Assembly: GCA_015847255.1 (NCBI GenBank)
Contig: JADLZK010009311.1
Span: 1-64,000, forward strand
DNA length: 64,000 bases
Origin: Hyparrhenia diplandra
Taxonomy: Eukaryota; Streptophyta; Magnoliopsida; Poales; Poaceae
Direction of reading: 5' to 3'
Shown piece by piece: positions 36,151 through 46,099 of this stretch; within the stretch, counting starts at the first letter, position 1, and every line of letters starts with the position of its first letter. The position numbers were made by a program, and so were the translations under genes. The notes under the pieces were generated by a model. It ran no database searches, was not told where the DNA came from, and worked only from the letters and a program-made list of their open reading frames with translations.

Positions 36151-36346
36151 AAGATCAACCATTTAAATTGGTGGAGTGAATGGCTACAAGCTTTTTTTCT
36201 GAAACTACTAATTTATAATCTTGTAATGCAAACTTTCCTTTTATTAATTCCAAAACATATGGAAAGAACAACATCAGTGTGAACAATAGTAATTTTGAAC
36301 AGTTGCCAATCTACTAATAAAACAGCTTTTGCTACTAATAAAACAA

Positions 36347-36919
36347 GGGAAAATTTGGCTATGTACCATTAAAAGATTGCTTCTTTGTATATACCATGGA
36401 AAGATCAACGTTATAGATGGGTAGTGCTTCTGTTAAGTTTGCTAACGCGCCATCCGTTCTGTGTCTCTTTCCATTTCAGTCAAGTCACCATGTCCATCAA
36501 GGTGAGGAGTAGCCACAATGGTGCCCCGCGGTGCGGCTGCACAAAGGCATAGAAGAAGCCCTGGGTCTTTTTTTTGCAAAAGAAGCCCTGGGTCAGGCCG
36601 GTCGATACTTCTCGCCTCACTATTCCTCCCCAAAACGGGCCCCACTGCCCTAGCCTCCTGGACTGGCTCCTTCGCCCCTCCTTGTGGATGCATGTATGCC
36701 CCAAGTTCAAAGCCGTCTTTGTCTTCTGCGTGCCCTTCGTGAAAAGGCTTCGAAGACAACGACTGAAGAATGAAGATACGACGAGACGTTAGCCAAGTTA
36801 ACGGAAGTGCTAGAAACCAATAACATTGTGACCTTTCGGTGTTGTATAGCAAAGAAGCAACCTTTCAATGCTAAATAACTAAATTTGACATCTTTTGATG
36901 GTACACAGCCAATTTTCCC
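36347..36919. mobile_element. Mutator-like MITE with long terminal inverted repeats
   Basis: The left end gggaaaatttggctatgtac is inverted at the right end (gtacacagccaattttccc). Imperfect inversion continues for about 100 bp, including gattgcttctttgta and cttctgttaagtttgctaac. Flanks ataaaacaa and ataaaaaag are a plausible decayed 9 bp duplication. The interior is short and has no supported gene. Confidence 0.65.
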
Positions 36920-37001
36920 ATAAAAAAGCATCACTATTGAGTATTAAGAAAAAGCACAGGAAATTCCAAGGATCACCTATATATTTGGCATCAGTATTGC
37001 A

Positions 37002-37064
37002 AGCACTTGCAGGGCAGCCTGATTCGTATTAACGCGAGCACTTGCAGGGCAGGCTGATTCGTAT
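37002..37064 (+). repeat. Short tandem duplication
   Basis: Two copies of agcacttgcagggcagcctg followed by attcgtat, with one difference, are separated by 7 bases. Together with the region up to 37388 this is the 3' flank of CNL-G. No gene is seen in it. Confidence 0.6.
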
Positions 37065-37388
37065 CATCCACGGCAACGGGTGAGCATTAATTTCTGAGAT
37101 TTGCAAAGCAGCACAACATTATCTACAAAGGCTTTCTTTTGAACTGGTCCAGCTAATGATCGGAGTCTGAAAAGTGAAGATAATAATGAGGAAATAAAGA
37201 AGTCAGAATAAAGGTGAAAAGGCAGAGAAGCATGAACAATGGAGAAGAAGCAGGGAGGAATGATTTAGGTCAGAAGAACTCGGAAAGAATAAGAGAACTA
37301 CCGGCACACCTTATTAGTTCAGAAGAAGCAGCATGTACGTGTTCGTTCATCGGTCCATGAACCATTGCCAAATCTATGAAGGAGAAAG

Positions 37389-37994
37389 TTAGGTGAAATC
37401 AAGACCCATGATCTCTGGCATGGCTCCTTCCTCAAACACCAGATACCCCCCAAATCCCCACAACCTGCAGCGCAGGAGGCATGGGAATGAGCAAGCAACA
37501 ACAACGAACCTCCGACGGATTCCTAGATCCCTAAGGCCCACTTTCAGATCTAGATACCGGAGAGCAGGCAACCTCCCTAGGATTTCGAAATCTTCCTGCT
37601 GGAGCCGCTTCACTCCGATCTCGATGGAGAAGAGGCTCTGAAGGAGGGAGGGATTCACCTTCAACCAAACAGGCATCTTAGCAAACCAGCAAGGGTCCCG
37701 CCATCCTAGATTCAATCTACGAAGATTTTGAGGGGCGGTGACGACACAACCGCCCGGCTCCACTCCTCTCCTGTCAAAAACACCGCCCGGCTCTAGGAAG
37801 GATAGGAACCGCCCGCCCTCCCCTGCGCCGCCGCAAGCCACCGCTCTCGTACGATCCAAAAAAACCGGCGCTCCTTCACTCCCAGGGCTTCCCTCGCTCC
37901 ACCGTCGTCGTAGCGCGCACGTCGTGTCGCCGCCGCCCGTGGTCGAGGACAACGGGAGCCCCATCAACGAACTCAGCACCCCCTGCTCCGTCAC
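37389..37994 (-). pseudogene. CNL LRR relic (copy G) fused to unrelated GC-rich sequence
   Basis: An open frame of 201 codons has its last ~120 residues matching the CNL C-terminal LRRs: CVVTAPQNLRRLNLGW, FAKMPVWLKVNPSLL, LQQEDFEILGRLPALRYLDL, ACSFPCLLRC and FEEGAMP. It is closest to copy A. The first ~80 residues (MTEQGVLSSLMGLPLSSTTG onward) are low-complexity, arginine- and glycine-rich, and not CNL-like. The NB and CC domains are absent. A promoter is not evident. It could be translated only as a chimeric short protein, and is more likely a relic. Confidence 0.75.
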
Positions 37995-38620
37995 GACAGG
38001 CTAGGTCTAACCACCGCCATCGCTGTTTGTAGGCCGTGCGCTCGTGCGTCGACGTGCCACGATCCTGAAACTGCCGGACCATCCGATCCCTTGCTCTATC
38101 ACGGCTGGAGCTGAGGCCACCGCCGCGCCACACGACAGGCGGTCGGGTCGCCCCCTCGTCAGGTCTACGCACGAGCACTCAACAGGTACGTTCTAATTTT
38201 ATTTGAGCATGTTGTTCTGTATGAATGGAGTGGCACGGTCATGAAAGGCGGTGATTCTACCTTTTCTGAATTGCATGCCGTTGAGCATTCAACACAGCTG
38301 CAACTAATCATTTGAACGCTTATATACACAGCTGCAACTAATGCCGTTGAGCATTCAACACAGCTGCAACTAATTATTTTTAGGCCCATCAATGGGTCTG
38401 ATGGTGATTCTGATCCATCACGTGGAAGAGGCGAGGAAGCACCAATGATTTGAACGCTTATATACACAGCAAGTCCAGCACTCCACCTACTGTTGTGGCT
38501 TTCAAGCACGTGCCAATTAATAATACGATTATTTATGACGTACGGATCGTTTTGATGAGCGGCCTAGCCAGGCCGACCTTTTGTTGCGAATGTGAAAATT
38601 TGTGGCTCTACTGCATTGCC
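37995..38620. repeat. Shuffled CNL 5' flank with short internal duplications
   Basis: atgccgttgagcattcaaca occurs at about 38276 and 38341, and tttgaacgcttatatacaca at about 38311 and 38450. The stretch 38400-38460 matches 3850-3920 upstream of CNL-A. This suggests an upstream region of a lost CNL copy that suffered local duplications. No gene is seen. Confidence 0.5.
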
Positions 38621-38625
38621 ATTGA

Positions 38626-38939
38626 GGTCATGTTTAGTTGCTGGGTAATGAAATTGGTGGGGAAGCTCTCCCCGTTTGCTTTCAAAAAAAAATATGTTTA
38701 GTTACTGAAAAGTGAACCCGAAAAGTGCTACGGTGTCTGTCACATCAAATCTCTTAACGCATGCATGGGGCATTAAATGTAGGTAAATAAAAACAAATTG
38801 CATAATTTGACTGAAAAGTGCGAGAGGCGAATCTTTTAAACCTAGTTAGTTCACGATAGGATAATAATTACCAAATACAAACGAAAAGTGCTACAGTAGT
38901 CGAACCCAAAATATTTCACCAACTAAACACAACATGAGC
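38626..38939. mobile_element. MITE-like element with (C)ATGTTTAGTT ends
   Basis: The left catgtttagttgctg is inverted at the right (caccaactaaacacaacatg). The interior (gcatgcatggggcattaaat, gaggcgaatcttttaaacc) resembles a very common grass MITE whose name I cannot assign safely. A LINE tail is inserted close to its left end. Confidence 0.5.
38644..38693 (+). mobile_element. LINE 3'-tail micro-insertion inside the MITE
   Basis: A 14 bp duplication, atgtttagttgctg (38630-38643) and atgtttagttactg (38694-38707), flanks 50 bp. The insert reads taatgaaattgg, a stem (ggggaagctctcccc), tttgctttc and an A-run. Confidence 0.8.
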
Positions 38940-40939
38940 CTATCTGCACTCATGAACATCTATTTCCATCATCTATATACATCCTGATCATCATGATTCT
39001 TTCCTCTATACACATTTCTTTAGCATCCATCATCCTCTATATCTTATACTCTATACCAAGTACCCTCTAGTGGGGCCCACTGGTCGAGATTTTTTTTTAT
39101 CTCCCTTCTGCAACACTCTCTCTCCCCTCCTTCTCTAGTTTGCCCGTGCCTGCATCTCGTCCTTGTGCGTCACTACATGTGGAGTCCCGCTGCCGCCCGC
39201 CCCGTCGCTAGGGGCATCGCCATCGTAGCGTCGCTCCTCGCCTCCGTTCGGCCTCCACCGTGGCGCGCTCCTCCCATCTCGGCTTGCTTTCTCGCGTGCG
39301 CGCTCTGCCTCTACCCTCCATGGCTCACGGCCCCTGCATGGCTACCCGCGGCTCGGCCGGTCGTTGTCTGCCGCCTGTCACGTGCCACTTGCTCCCAAAG
39401 CGCAGCAGCGCCCCAAGCCCTATTGTCTGGCTACCCCGGCCCGCTTCGGCCTGCGAGAATAGGCAAACTGTGAACGAGGAAGTTAGGACCCAGCCGAACA
39501 GGAAGACACTGAGGAACAGAACGGCTGCAACCGTGGTTTGCATCTGGTTTCGAATTTTAGTTTCTGTCCTCTATTCCTCTATGCTCGGGGACCTAGTTTG
39601 CAGCCGTGGTTTGTGACTGGTTGGTGGCTGAGGATCTCGCAGGTGCAGCCGCGTTGCACAAGCCCGCCGCGGAGTGGTAGCCGCGTTGCTCCTCGCCCTC
39701 GTCTTCGCCTTGCTCATGTCCATGCGCGACAACGCCACACTCACCATATGTTCGCCTCCGATGAGGACATCGCCACACTGGACACGCCGACGTCATGGTC
39801 TTCCCCAAGTTGCTTCTCGTCCCCAACTCAGCTGCCACGTCACCCTCGGATTCAACAGGCACGTCGTCACTGTTTCGGCCATAACTTCCTCATACGACAT
39901 CGAAGCGGCGCATTCTTGGATGCGTTGGGGGTGACGACGCAGTCGTTTTGGATCTGGTCCCAACTCTAGATGGCACATGGATCATTATGTGTGACCACGA
40001 TAAGGTGTTGTGTCACGTATTTTGGGCCAACTTGGCCATGTATCGAGTCGGGCCTTAAGGCCGAGTTGTGGGCGCCTCCATGCTGGTCGCCCGCGACCCT
40101 AGCGCCCTCCCTTGCGTTATCAACTCAGTATCCGCCGCTGTTTAGACTCGCCACCGTCAGGCGGATCCAAGGTGGAGCGGTGCGGATACTCGGTGCGGAT
40201 ACTTGGTGTGGTGGTTCGGAATGGATGAGCTCTGCCAGCGGGCGACGACGAGTGCATAGACGGTGGAGAGGGCGACCTCCGCGGGTCGGGCGAGGCAGTG
40301 GGACACGAGCGGTTTCCTCTCTGGTGTCGCCCTCTTCTACTGCCGCACGAGGAAGCCCGGACCATGGAGGTCGCATGTCCCTGTCCGCCCAGTGTGGCCT
40401 TCTCCTCCCCCTGTGTGTGATGGCGCCCGCCTTGCCGGCATGACGAGGCCATGGGGGACGCGGCTCGCCGGACGACGCCCTACCTCGTCCCGACTCCCTC
40501 CCTCGCTCCCGCTCTCCCTTCTCCTTCTCATTGTCTCTGCTCGCTCGCTCTCACGGGCCCCAACCGCGGGTAGCGGACGTCCATAGGGCACCGAGAATAG
40601 CGGACGGACGGCTCGTCGGGGGCGCGTAGACTATGCGATAGCGTACCCGCTGCAGCCTGTTTGTCCGCTATATGGTCCTGGAGGTTGCCGTAGCGGATGG
40701 TGCTGCAGTCAGTCTTGTCTTACAGGGTCCGTGCATAATTCATTCACACATCGTGTTCTCGATCGTGATTATTGTTGCTGAGCGTTGGCAGTTGGCTGCA
40801 TGCGGAGGATGTGGTGGACAGCCTTCTTTAATCGGATCCCATCCCCCATCTCGATCTTAGTCTTTCTCAAGTCTAATATTCAACCCACAATCACTCATAG
40901 CACCAGGCAGAATACCAAGCTAGTTTGTTTGTCCCTGCA
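38940..40939. other. GC-rich region upstream of the PKS; no gene recognised
   Basis: Between 39130 and 40620 the sequence is GC-rich with overlapping open frames on both strands. None shows a domain that I recognise, and the coding look is that of biased composition. gtcacgtattttgggccaac near 40010 reads like retroelement LTR sequence, without confirmed ends. The last 300 bp is the likely upstream region of the type III PKS. Confidence 0.35.
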
Positions 40940-42456
40940 ATGGATTCATCCAAAGCAACAGCAGTAGTGTCTATTCATCCTAGTAGTAGCCGGGCGGCTA
41001 TACTAGGATTAGGTGTGGCCGTCCCAGAGCATGTGTGGCCACAGGAGTCCTTTTGCTGATTACTATTTTGAGATATCAAATAGTAATCACATGGTGGATC
41101 TAAAAGCTAAGTTCAAAAGAATTTGTAAGTGTTTGAATCTCTTTTAGCTAGCAAATTGGACTGTATTTAGGCTGAATTATTGTTAATTTTAGCTCCGTTC
41201 TAAATCATACTTGTCTAACTTTTTTTACCAAGTTTCTAAAATAACTCGTCCGACAATTGCTGTTTTTTTTTTAGTTTTTTCGGGCAACGTATCACAGACA
41301 TTAGATTTAGATCTCAGGGTTGTTCTTCTCATCTTTTATCTTGAGTGTTTCTTCAATTTCAATCTCACGTGATCACATTCTAAAGTCAGGCATATGAAAT
41401 TAATGTGTAATTATATTCAACTTTAACCCTCAGGTGAGAAGACGATGATTGAAAAGCGATACATGTCCATGTCAGACGAGTTCTTGAGGAGCAATTCCTG
41501 TATCACCAGCCCCAAATCTCCGTCGCTTAAGCCGCGGTAAAGAGCTCGCCGACGCCACCTTACCTCAGCTCGCCGCGGAAGCTGCACGGAAGGCCATCGC
41601 CCGATGGGGTTGCCGCCCGGCGGGCCTCCGACATCACCCACCTCGTCTTCTGCACGACATCGAGCGGCTGCATGCCCGGTGCCGACTGTGAGCTGGTAAA
41701 GCTCCTCGGCATGCCACTCTCGACCAAGCGCTTCATGTTGTACCAGGTTGGCTGCCATGGCGGCGGCTTGGCGCTTCGCCTAGCCAAAGACCTAGCCGAG
41801 AACAACCATGGCGCTCGGGTTCTCGTCGTGTGCTCGGAGGTGCTCAGCCTAGGACTTCGTGGGCCCTCGGACTGGGAGACCAACTGGGGGAACCTGGTCG
41901 GGCAAGCCATATTCGGGGAAGCAGCATGTGCGGCCATCGTCGGAGCAGGTGTCGGCGGCGGTGACGAGACGCCATTGTTCGAGATTGTGTCGGCGTCACA
42001 GGACATCCTTCCGGGGACGGAGGGTAGTATAGTGTGCAAGTTGAATGAGGAAGGGATAGTGTTCTCTCTGCATTCCGACCTTTCGATGCAAATCTCCAAC
42101 AACATAGAGGAGCCCGTCAAGGCAGCACTGGCGCAGGCCGGGCTCACCATCAAGGACCGGAGCGAGGAGTTGTTCGGGTGATGCACCCCGGGAGGCAGGG
42201 AAGATCTTGGATGCAGTGGAGAGCAAGCTAGGCTCGAGGAAGGAGAAGCCTGGAAGCGTCTAGGGAGGTGATGAGGCGGCACGGCAACACGATGAGCTCA
42301 TGCGCCCTCATCACGTTGGAGGAGATGCGGCAGAGGTCGGCCGACCGGGGCTGCGCACCGGGGGAAGGCCTCGAGTGGGGGGCTGCTCTTCGGTTTCGCC
42401 CCGGGATCACCGTCGAAACCATCCTCCTCCGCTGGCGCTGCCAAAAGCGTATATAA
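40940..42456 (+). pseudogene. Type III polyketide synthase (chalcone synthase superfamily) pseudogene
   Basis: The family condenses CoA-linked starters with malonyl-CoA in the cytosol. Exon 1 (40940-41124) starts MDSSKATAVVSIHPSSSRAA then ILGLGVAVPEHVWPQESF, ADYYFEISNSNH and KFKRI. The phase-1 intron (41125-41433) splits the conserved cysteine codon as in chalcone synthases. Exon 2 reads EKTMIEKRYM, CTTSSGCMPGADCELVKLLG, QVGCHGGG with the catalytic Cys at 41753-41755, RGPSDWE, MHPGGR (His 42184-42186) and GNTMSS (Asn 42286-42288), ending near RFRPGITVETILLR. The catalytic triad is therefore present. The residue before RGPSD is Leu where chalcone synthase has Phe215. Frames break at an extra T (about 41060), between 41520 and 41660, at 42177 (ttcgggtg lacks a base) and again by about 42240. 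Its substrate cannot be inferred. Confidence 0.87.
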
Positions 42457-42592
42457 CCACGATGACGACGGAACCACCGCGTGGTAATAATAAATAAATG
42501 ATGAAGTTCTTTTTAGTCGCACCTGCGTCGTCGTCTCCATGCGTATGCGTGGTTTATTTGCTGTAATAATTAAGGTTCACCGTATGCCTGTG

Positions 42593-44110
42593 CACTAGTA
42601 CTGAAATTCACTTCTGTGGCGGGCAAAACCTTGTTAGTGGCGGGCATGACTGCCCGTCACTAACGAAAGGTCATGGATAATCGTGGCCTTTCGCGTGGCG
42701 GGCGGTCGTGCCGCCCCCTCAATAATAATGCCGTGGCGGCCGGTTTAACGCGTGCCCGCCACGCCAAAGAATCTTATCCGTTGCGGGCACGTTAGGCCGC
42801 CCGCCACGGTTAAGATTCTTTTGCGTGGCGGGCGCGTTATGTTGCCCGCCACGGCTTGAATTTTTTTTAAAAAAATAAAATGGCATATACAGAATGTCGT
42901 CCTCATCGAAGTCGGTTGACCAAATTTTCAAAAACCCGGACATCCTCGGGCCGCGTCATAGGATTCTCCCGCCACCGTCCCCTCCACCACCACCACCGTC
43001 ATCGCCGTCATCATCGACGTCGGCCGTGCTTTTCGAACAAATCTGATGGAATTGGACCGGCTGGTGGACTTTCTATCTTTGCATCGGCCCGGGGGACTGC
43101 ACGTACAGGATCGACCGGTGGATCGAAGGGTGGAACTTATTCACCGTGAAAAGTCCGGACCAAATAGTCGGGCGAAGCCATTCATGATTAGGTGAGATCG
43201 CACGACGATGTCGAGAACGCTTTTAGATTCTTGCATTTTTGCGCACGCGGACGGATGATCAGGCTCGTTGAATTATTCATTTGTGACGCTTCGCCGAGCA
43301 ACAAACTTCTTCACCTCATCAAAGTATTCGTCATCAACCCTCTTCATCTCATACATCCAAAGTGGGCTCGGTGCCTCTCCATCCCGATCCCCTGCTCTTC
43401 CAAAAAGCTTAGTGTCGTTACATAGTACTCAAACCAAAAAAAAAAAAGGAGAGAAGAAGTCCCACCATAGATCTAGATCTAGAGAAAGACAGTTTTCTCT
43501 CTCCTCCAAACCAAAAAAAAAAGAGATGAAGTTGCATCAGAGATCTAGATCTAGAGAAAGGCAGTTTTCTATCTCCTCCAAACCAAAAAAAATGAGAAGA
43601 AGTTCCACCCTAGATCTAGATCTAGAGAAAGGCAGTTTTTCTCTCCTCATGGATCTAGATTTAGAGAGGGGATGAAAAAAGAGGGAAAGAAAGATCAAAA
43701 GAGGCATTAATCGACCAATTAGTGTCTTCTCCTCCACCAAATCAAAGCCAAAACACCCAAATCAAAGTTTTTGTTAAATTTTTGATCAAAACCTCCCCCC
43801 ACAAGAGTTGGAAGAGGAAGTTCGTGGAGGAGATGAAGAGGTGGCGGCCCAGAATTTATAGGCTGCGGCCTTTTGCGTGGCGGGCGCCATAACATGCCCG
43901 CCACGCAAAAGATGCGGGAAGCGTGGCGGGCGCTTTGCGGCGCCCGCCACGGTTAAGATGATCTTTTTGCGTGGCGGGCGGCGTAAGGCGCCCGCCACGT
44001 AAAAAGCGGCCCAGCGGCGAGGGGGCGGATCATTTCCGTGGTGGGTGCAAATTGTGCCCGCCCGCGGAAAAGATCTCGCCCTCGCCGCAAAAATCGAATC
44101 GGTACTAGTG
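42593..44110. mobile_element. Non-autonomous CACTA transposon, 1.5 kb
   Basis: The ends CACTAGTACTGAAATT and ...ATCGGTACTAGTG are inverted, flanked by the 3 bp duplication gtg on both sides. Many subterminal copies of GTGGCGGGC and its complement GCCCGCCAC lie in the outer 300 bp of each side, as expected for transposase-binding arrays. No transposase is present. Confidence 0.85.
43436..43670 (+). repeat. Threefold ~70 bp tandem repeat inside the CACTA element
   Basis: Each unit carries agatctagatctagagaaag, then gcagttttctctctcctcc and an accaaaaaaaa run. Repeated AGATCT palindromes are present. It is non-coding. Confidence 0.8.
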
Positions 44111-44708
44111 GTGTGAGCTCTTGTGATGGACAGAAACAGTGCATGTCTGCCTTTGTGCATATGATGTGTATGCAATTATTATCTACCCGTGCATCGACCC
44201 GTGCTCTCGTAAGGACTAGAATCTTATAAGGCAATCAACATTAGTTACTTGTTTAATGTCTCTCGTTAATAACAAATTACTAATATTAAATTATATTATT
44301 CTCTCTTTCTGCATTTTGTAACAGTTGTCACAACCGATATTATGTAGTCTTTGTGATAAACTTATCTATTATTGATTTATTTGTTTTCCTGTATATCTTA
44401 TAATGTCATGAATCTATTTTTTTATTTAATTTTACTACTACAGAACAGGCACATTAGGGGCGGCTAAAGATGCACATTAGGGGTGGCTCCTCCAGCCGCC
44501 CCTAATAAAACGCCCTAATAAAACACCCCTAATGTGCTTCCACATTAGGGGCGGCCCCCCTAATGTGAATCCCGATTTTCGCATTTTCAAAATTCAAAAA
44601 AAATAACAAATTTTTTTTTAAATCGGGGTGAGACCCCACCGGCCAGCCACCCACATCCCCTACACATAGTGATTTTTTCAAGCTTTTTGCAAATGTTGCA
44701 GCCGCCAA

Positions 44709-44762
44709 GATTCGAACACGTGACCTCAAGCTCGCGCTCGACCCTCCCCTCCACTACGCTAC
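44709..44762 (-). other. tRNA-like A and B boxes inside the CACTA element
   Basis: On the minus strand GTAGCGTAGTGG (44762-44751) resembles an A box. GTGTTCGAATC (44719-44709) matches a B box, at tRNA-like spacing of about 30-40 nt. The rest does not fold as a tRNA. It could be a captured SINE or tRNA relic, or chance. Confidence 0.45.
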
Positions 44763-44868
44763 ACACTTGTATGTGCCCATAACTCATTCCGCGTCCTCAT
44801 ATATTATACAAATCCGAGTGTAAATTGACTATTTGAGGCCCTAAATGGATTCAAACTAAAAGGTTGTC

Positions 44869-45250
44869 AACTACAAAGTTTCATAACTTTTCGAGATCTA
44901 CATTTCATATTTAGGAAGTTTTTCCGTCCGAGGTCGCATTTACGAAATTTGAATTTCAAATTTGAGACATTTGAACACAACTTTTGCATGACTAATGATT
45001 TCGGAATAAAAAGTGGTCAACTACAAAGTTTCATAACTTTTCGAGATCTACATTTCATATTTAGGAATTTTTTTCGTCCGAGGTCACTTACTTAAATTTG
45101 AATTTCAAATTTGAGACATTTGAACACAGCTTTTACATGACTACATGATTTCGAACTAAACTACAAAGTTTCATAACTTTTCAAGATCTACATTTCATAT
45201 TTAGAAAGTTTTTCTGTCCGAGCTCGTTTATGAAATTTTAATTTTTAGTG
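44869..45250 (+). repeat. Tandem repeat, three units of about 140-150 bp
   Basis: Units begin aactacaaagtttcataact at 44869, 45019 and 45159. Each continues with gagatctacatttcatattt and gaatttcaaatttgagacat. They lie wholly inside the CACTA element and are non-coding. Confidence 0.85.
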
Positions 45251-45531
45251 CCTCATTTTAAAATTCGGCAACCCACTGTACGGACGGCTGTCCGTCTTCT
45301 TCGCTAGATCAATATAGAGCCGCCTCTATTGTGGACCACATTAGGGGCGGTGGTGATTGAGCCGCCCCCGATAACAAGAGGGGCGGCTGGTACGAGCCGC
45401 CCTAATGCGCCGTCATTAGGGGCGATTCTGCCTCAGCCAGAATTTTCAAGATACATTAGAGGCGGCTCAAAGTATGAGCCGTCCCTAATCAAAAAAACGC
45501 AGCACCCTCTTAGTGGCCTTTTGTAGTAGTG

Positions 45532-46099
45532 TTTTGAAACTCCACATTTCTTATTATATCTTTTACTGACATCTACTTTCAAGAATAAAGACTTCATCTT
45601 GTAGACTGCACCCGGCCTTAAGTACAATGATTCCACGAAAATAGTCATTTTAAACCTATAGATTACTTTAAGCCTTATAATTACTATTTGCATCAAAGCA
45701 ATCTCAGATGCCACGAAGATATAGAAACTTGTAGTCTACACTATCTGACCTGCCTACTTCTGAAAATGTTTGAATTTTATAATCGAAGAGTCATTTATGT
45801 AGTAATGGTTATACTATCAGTATATTGTGCCAAATGTTTTAGTTAATTAAGGTGTGTAAATATCTCAAAAGTAACCCTTATACAATGTCATGGTTATCAA
45901 TAATTTAAATAATTTTTAGTATCATTGATGTATAAAATATTTTTAAGGGTTGCTGAACATAATGGAATTATTTCTCTCTCATACATGCATGTGGGTTTTA
46001 TACATGATATCACAATATGTGTTGTTACTTTAATTAACTTTAAAATATTGACATTAAAAGAAGTGGATAATATAGGAACCTACAGATGCTTTATGGTCA
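45532..46099. other. AT-rich spacer, no gene seen
   Basis: The sequence is AT-rich without a supported frame. Its right end supplies the target site (ctttatggtca, 46089-46099) of the following insertion. Confidence 0.4.

Larger units (their letters stand above)
44433..45531. mobile_element. Non-autonomous CACTA transposon, 1.1 kb
   Basis: The right end reads CACTACTACAAAAGGCC on the minus strand. The left end is TACTACTACAGAACAGG (first base changed). Both flanks are ttt, a matching 3 bp duplication. Subterminal motifs ATTAGGGGCGGC and GCCGCCCCTAAT are arrayed at both ends. It contains a tRNA-like box pair and an internal tandem repeat. No transposase is present. Confidence 0.8.

Noticed and set aside
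39165..40620. Candidate GC-rich coding exons
   Set aside because: Competing frames on both strands, no motif, no clear start context or splice pattern.
43436..45250. CRISPR-like or satellite arrays
   Set aside because: The repeats are tandem without unique spacers and lie inside CACTA elements. The genome is a plant nucleus.
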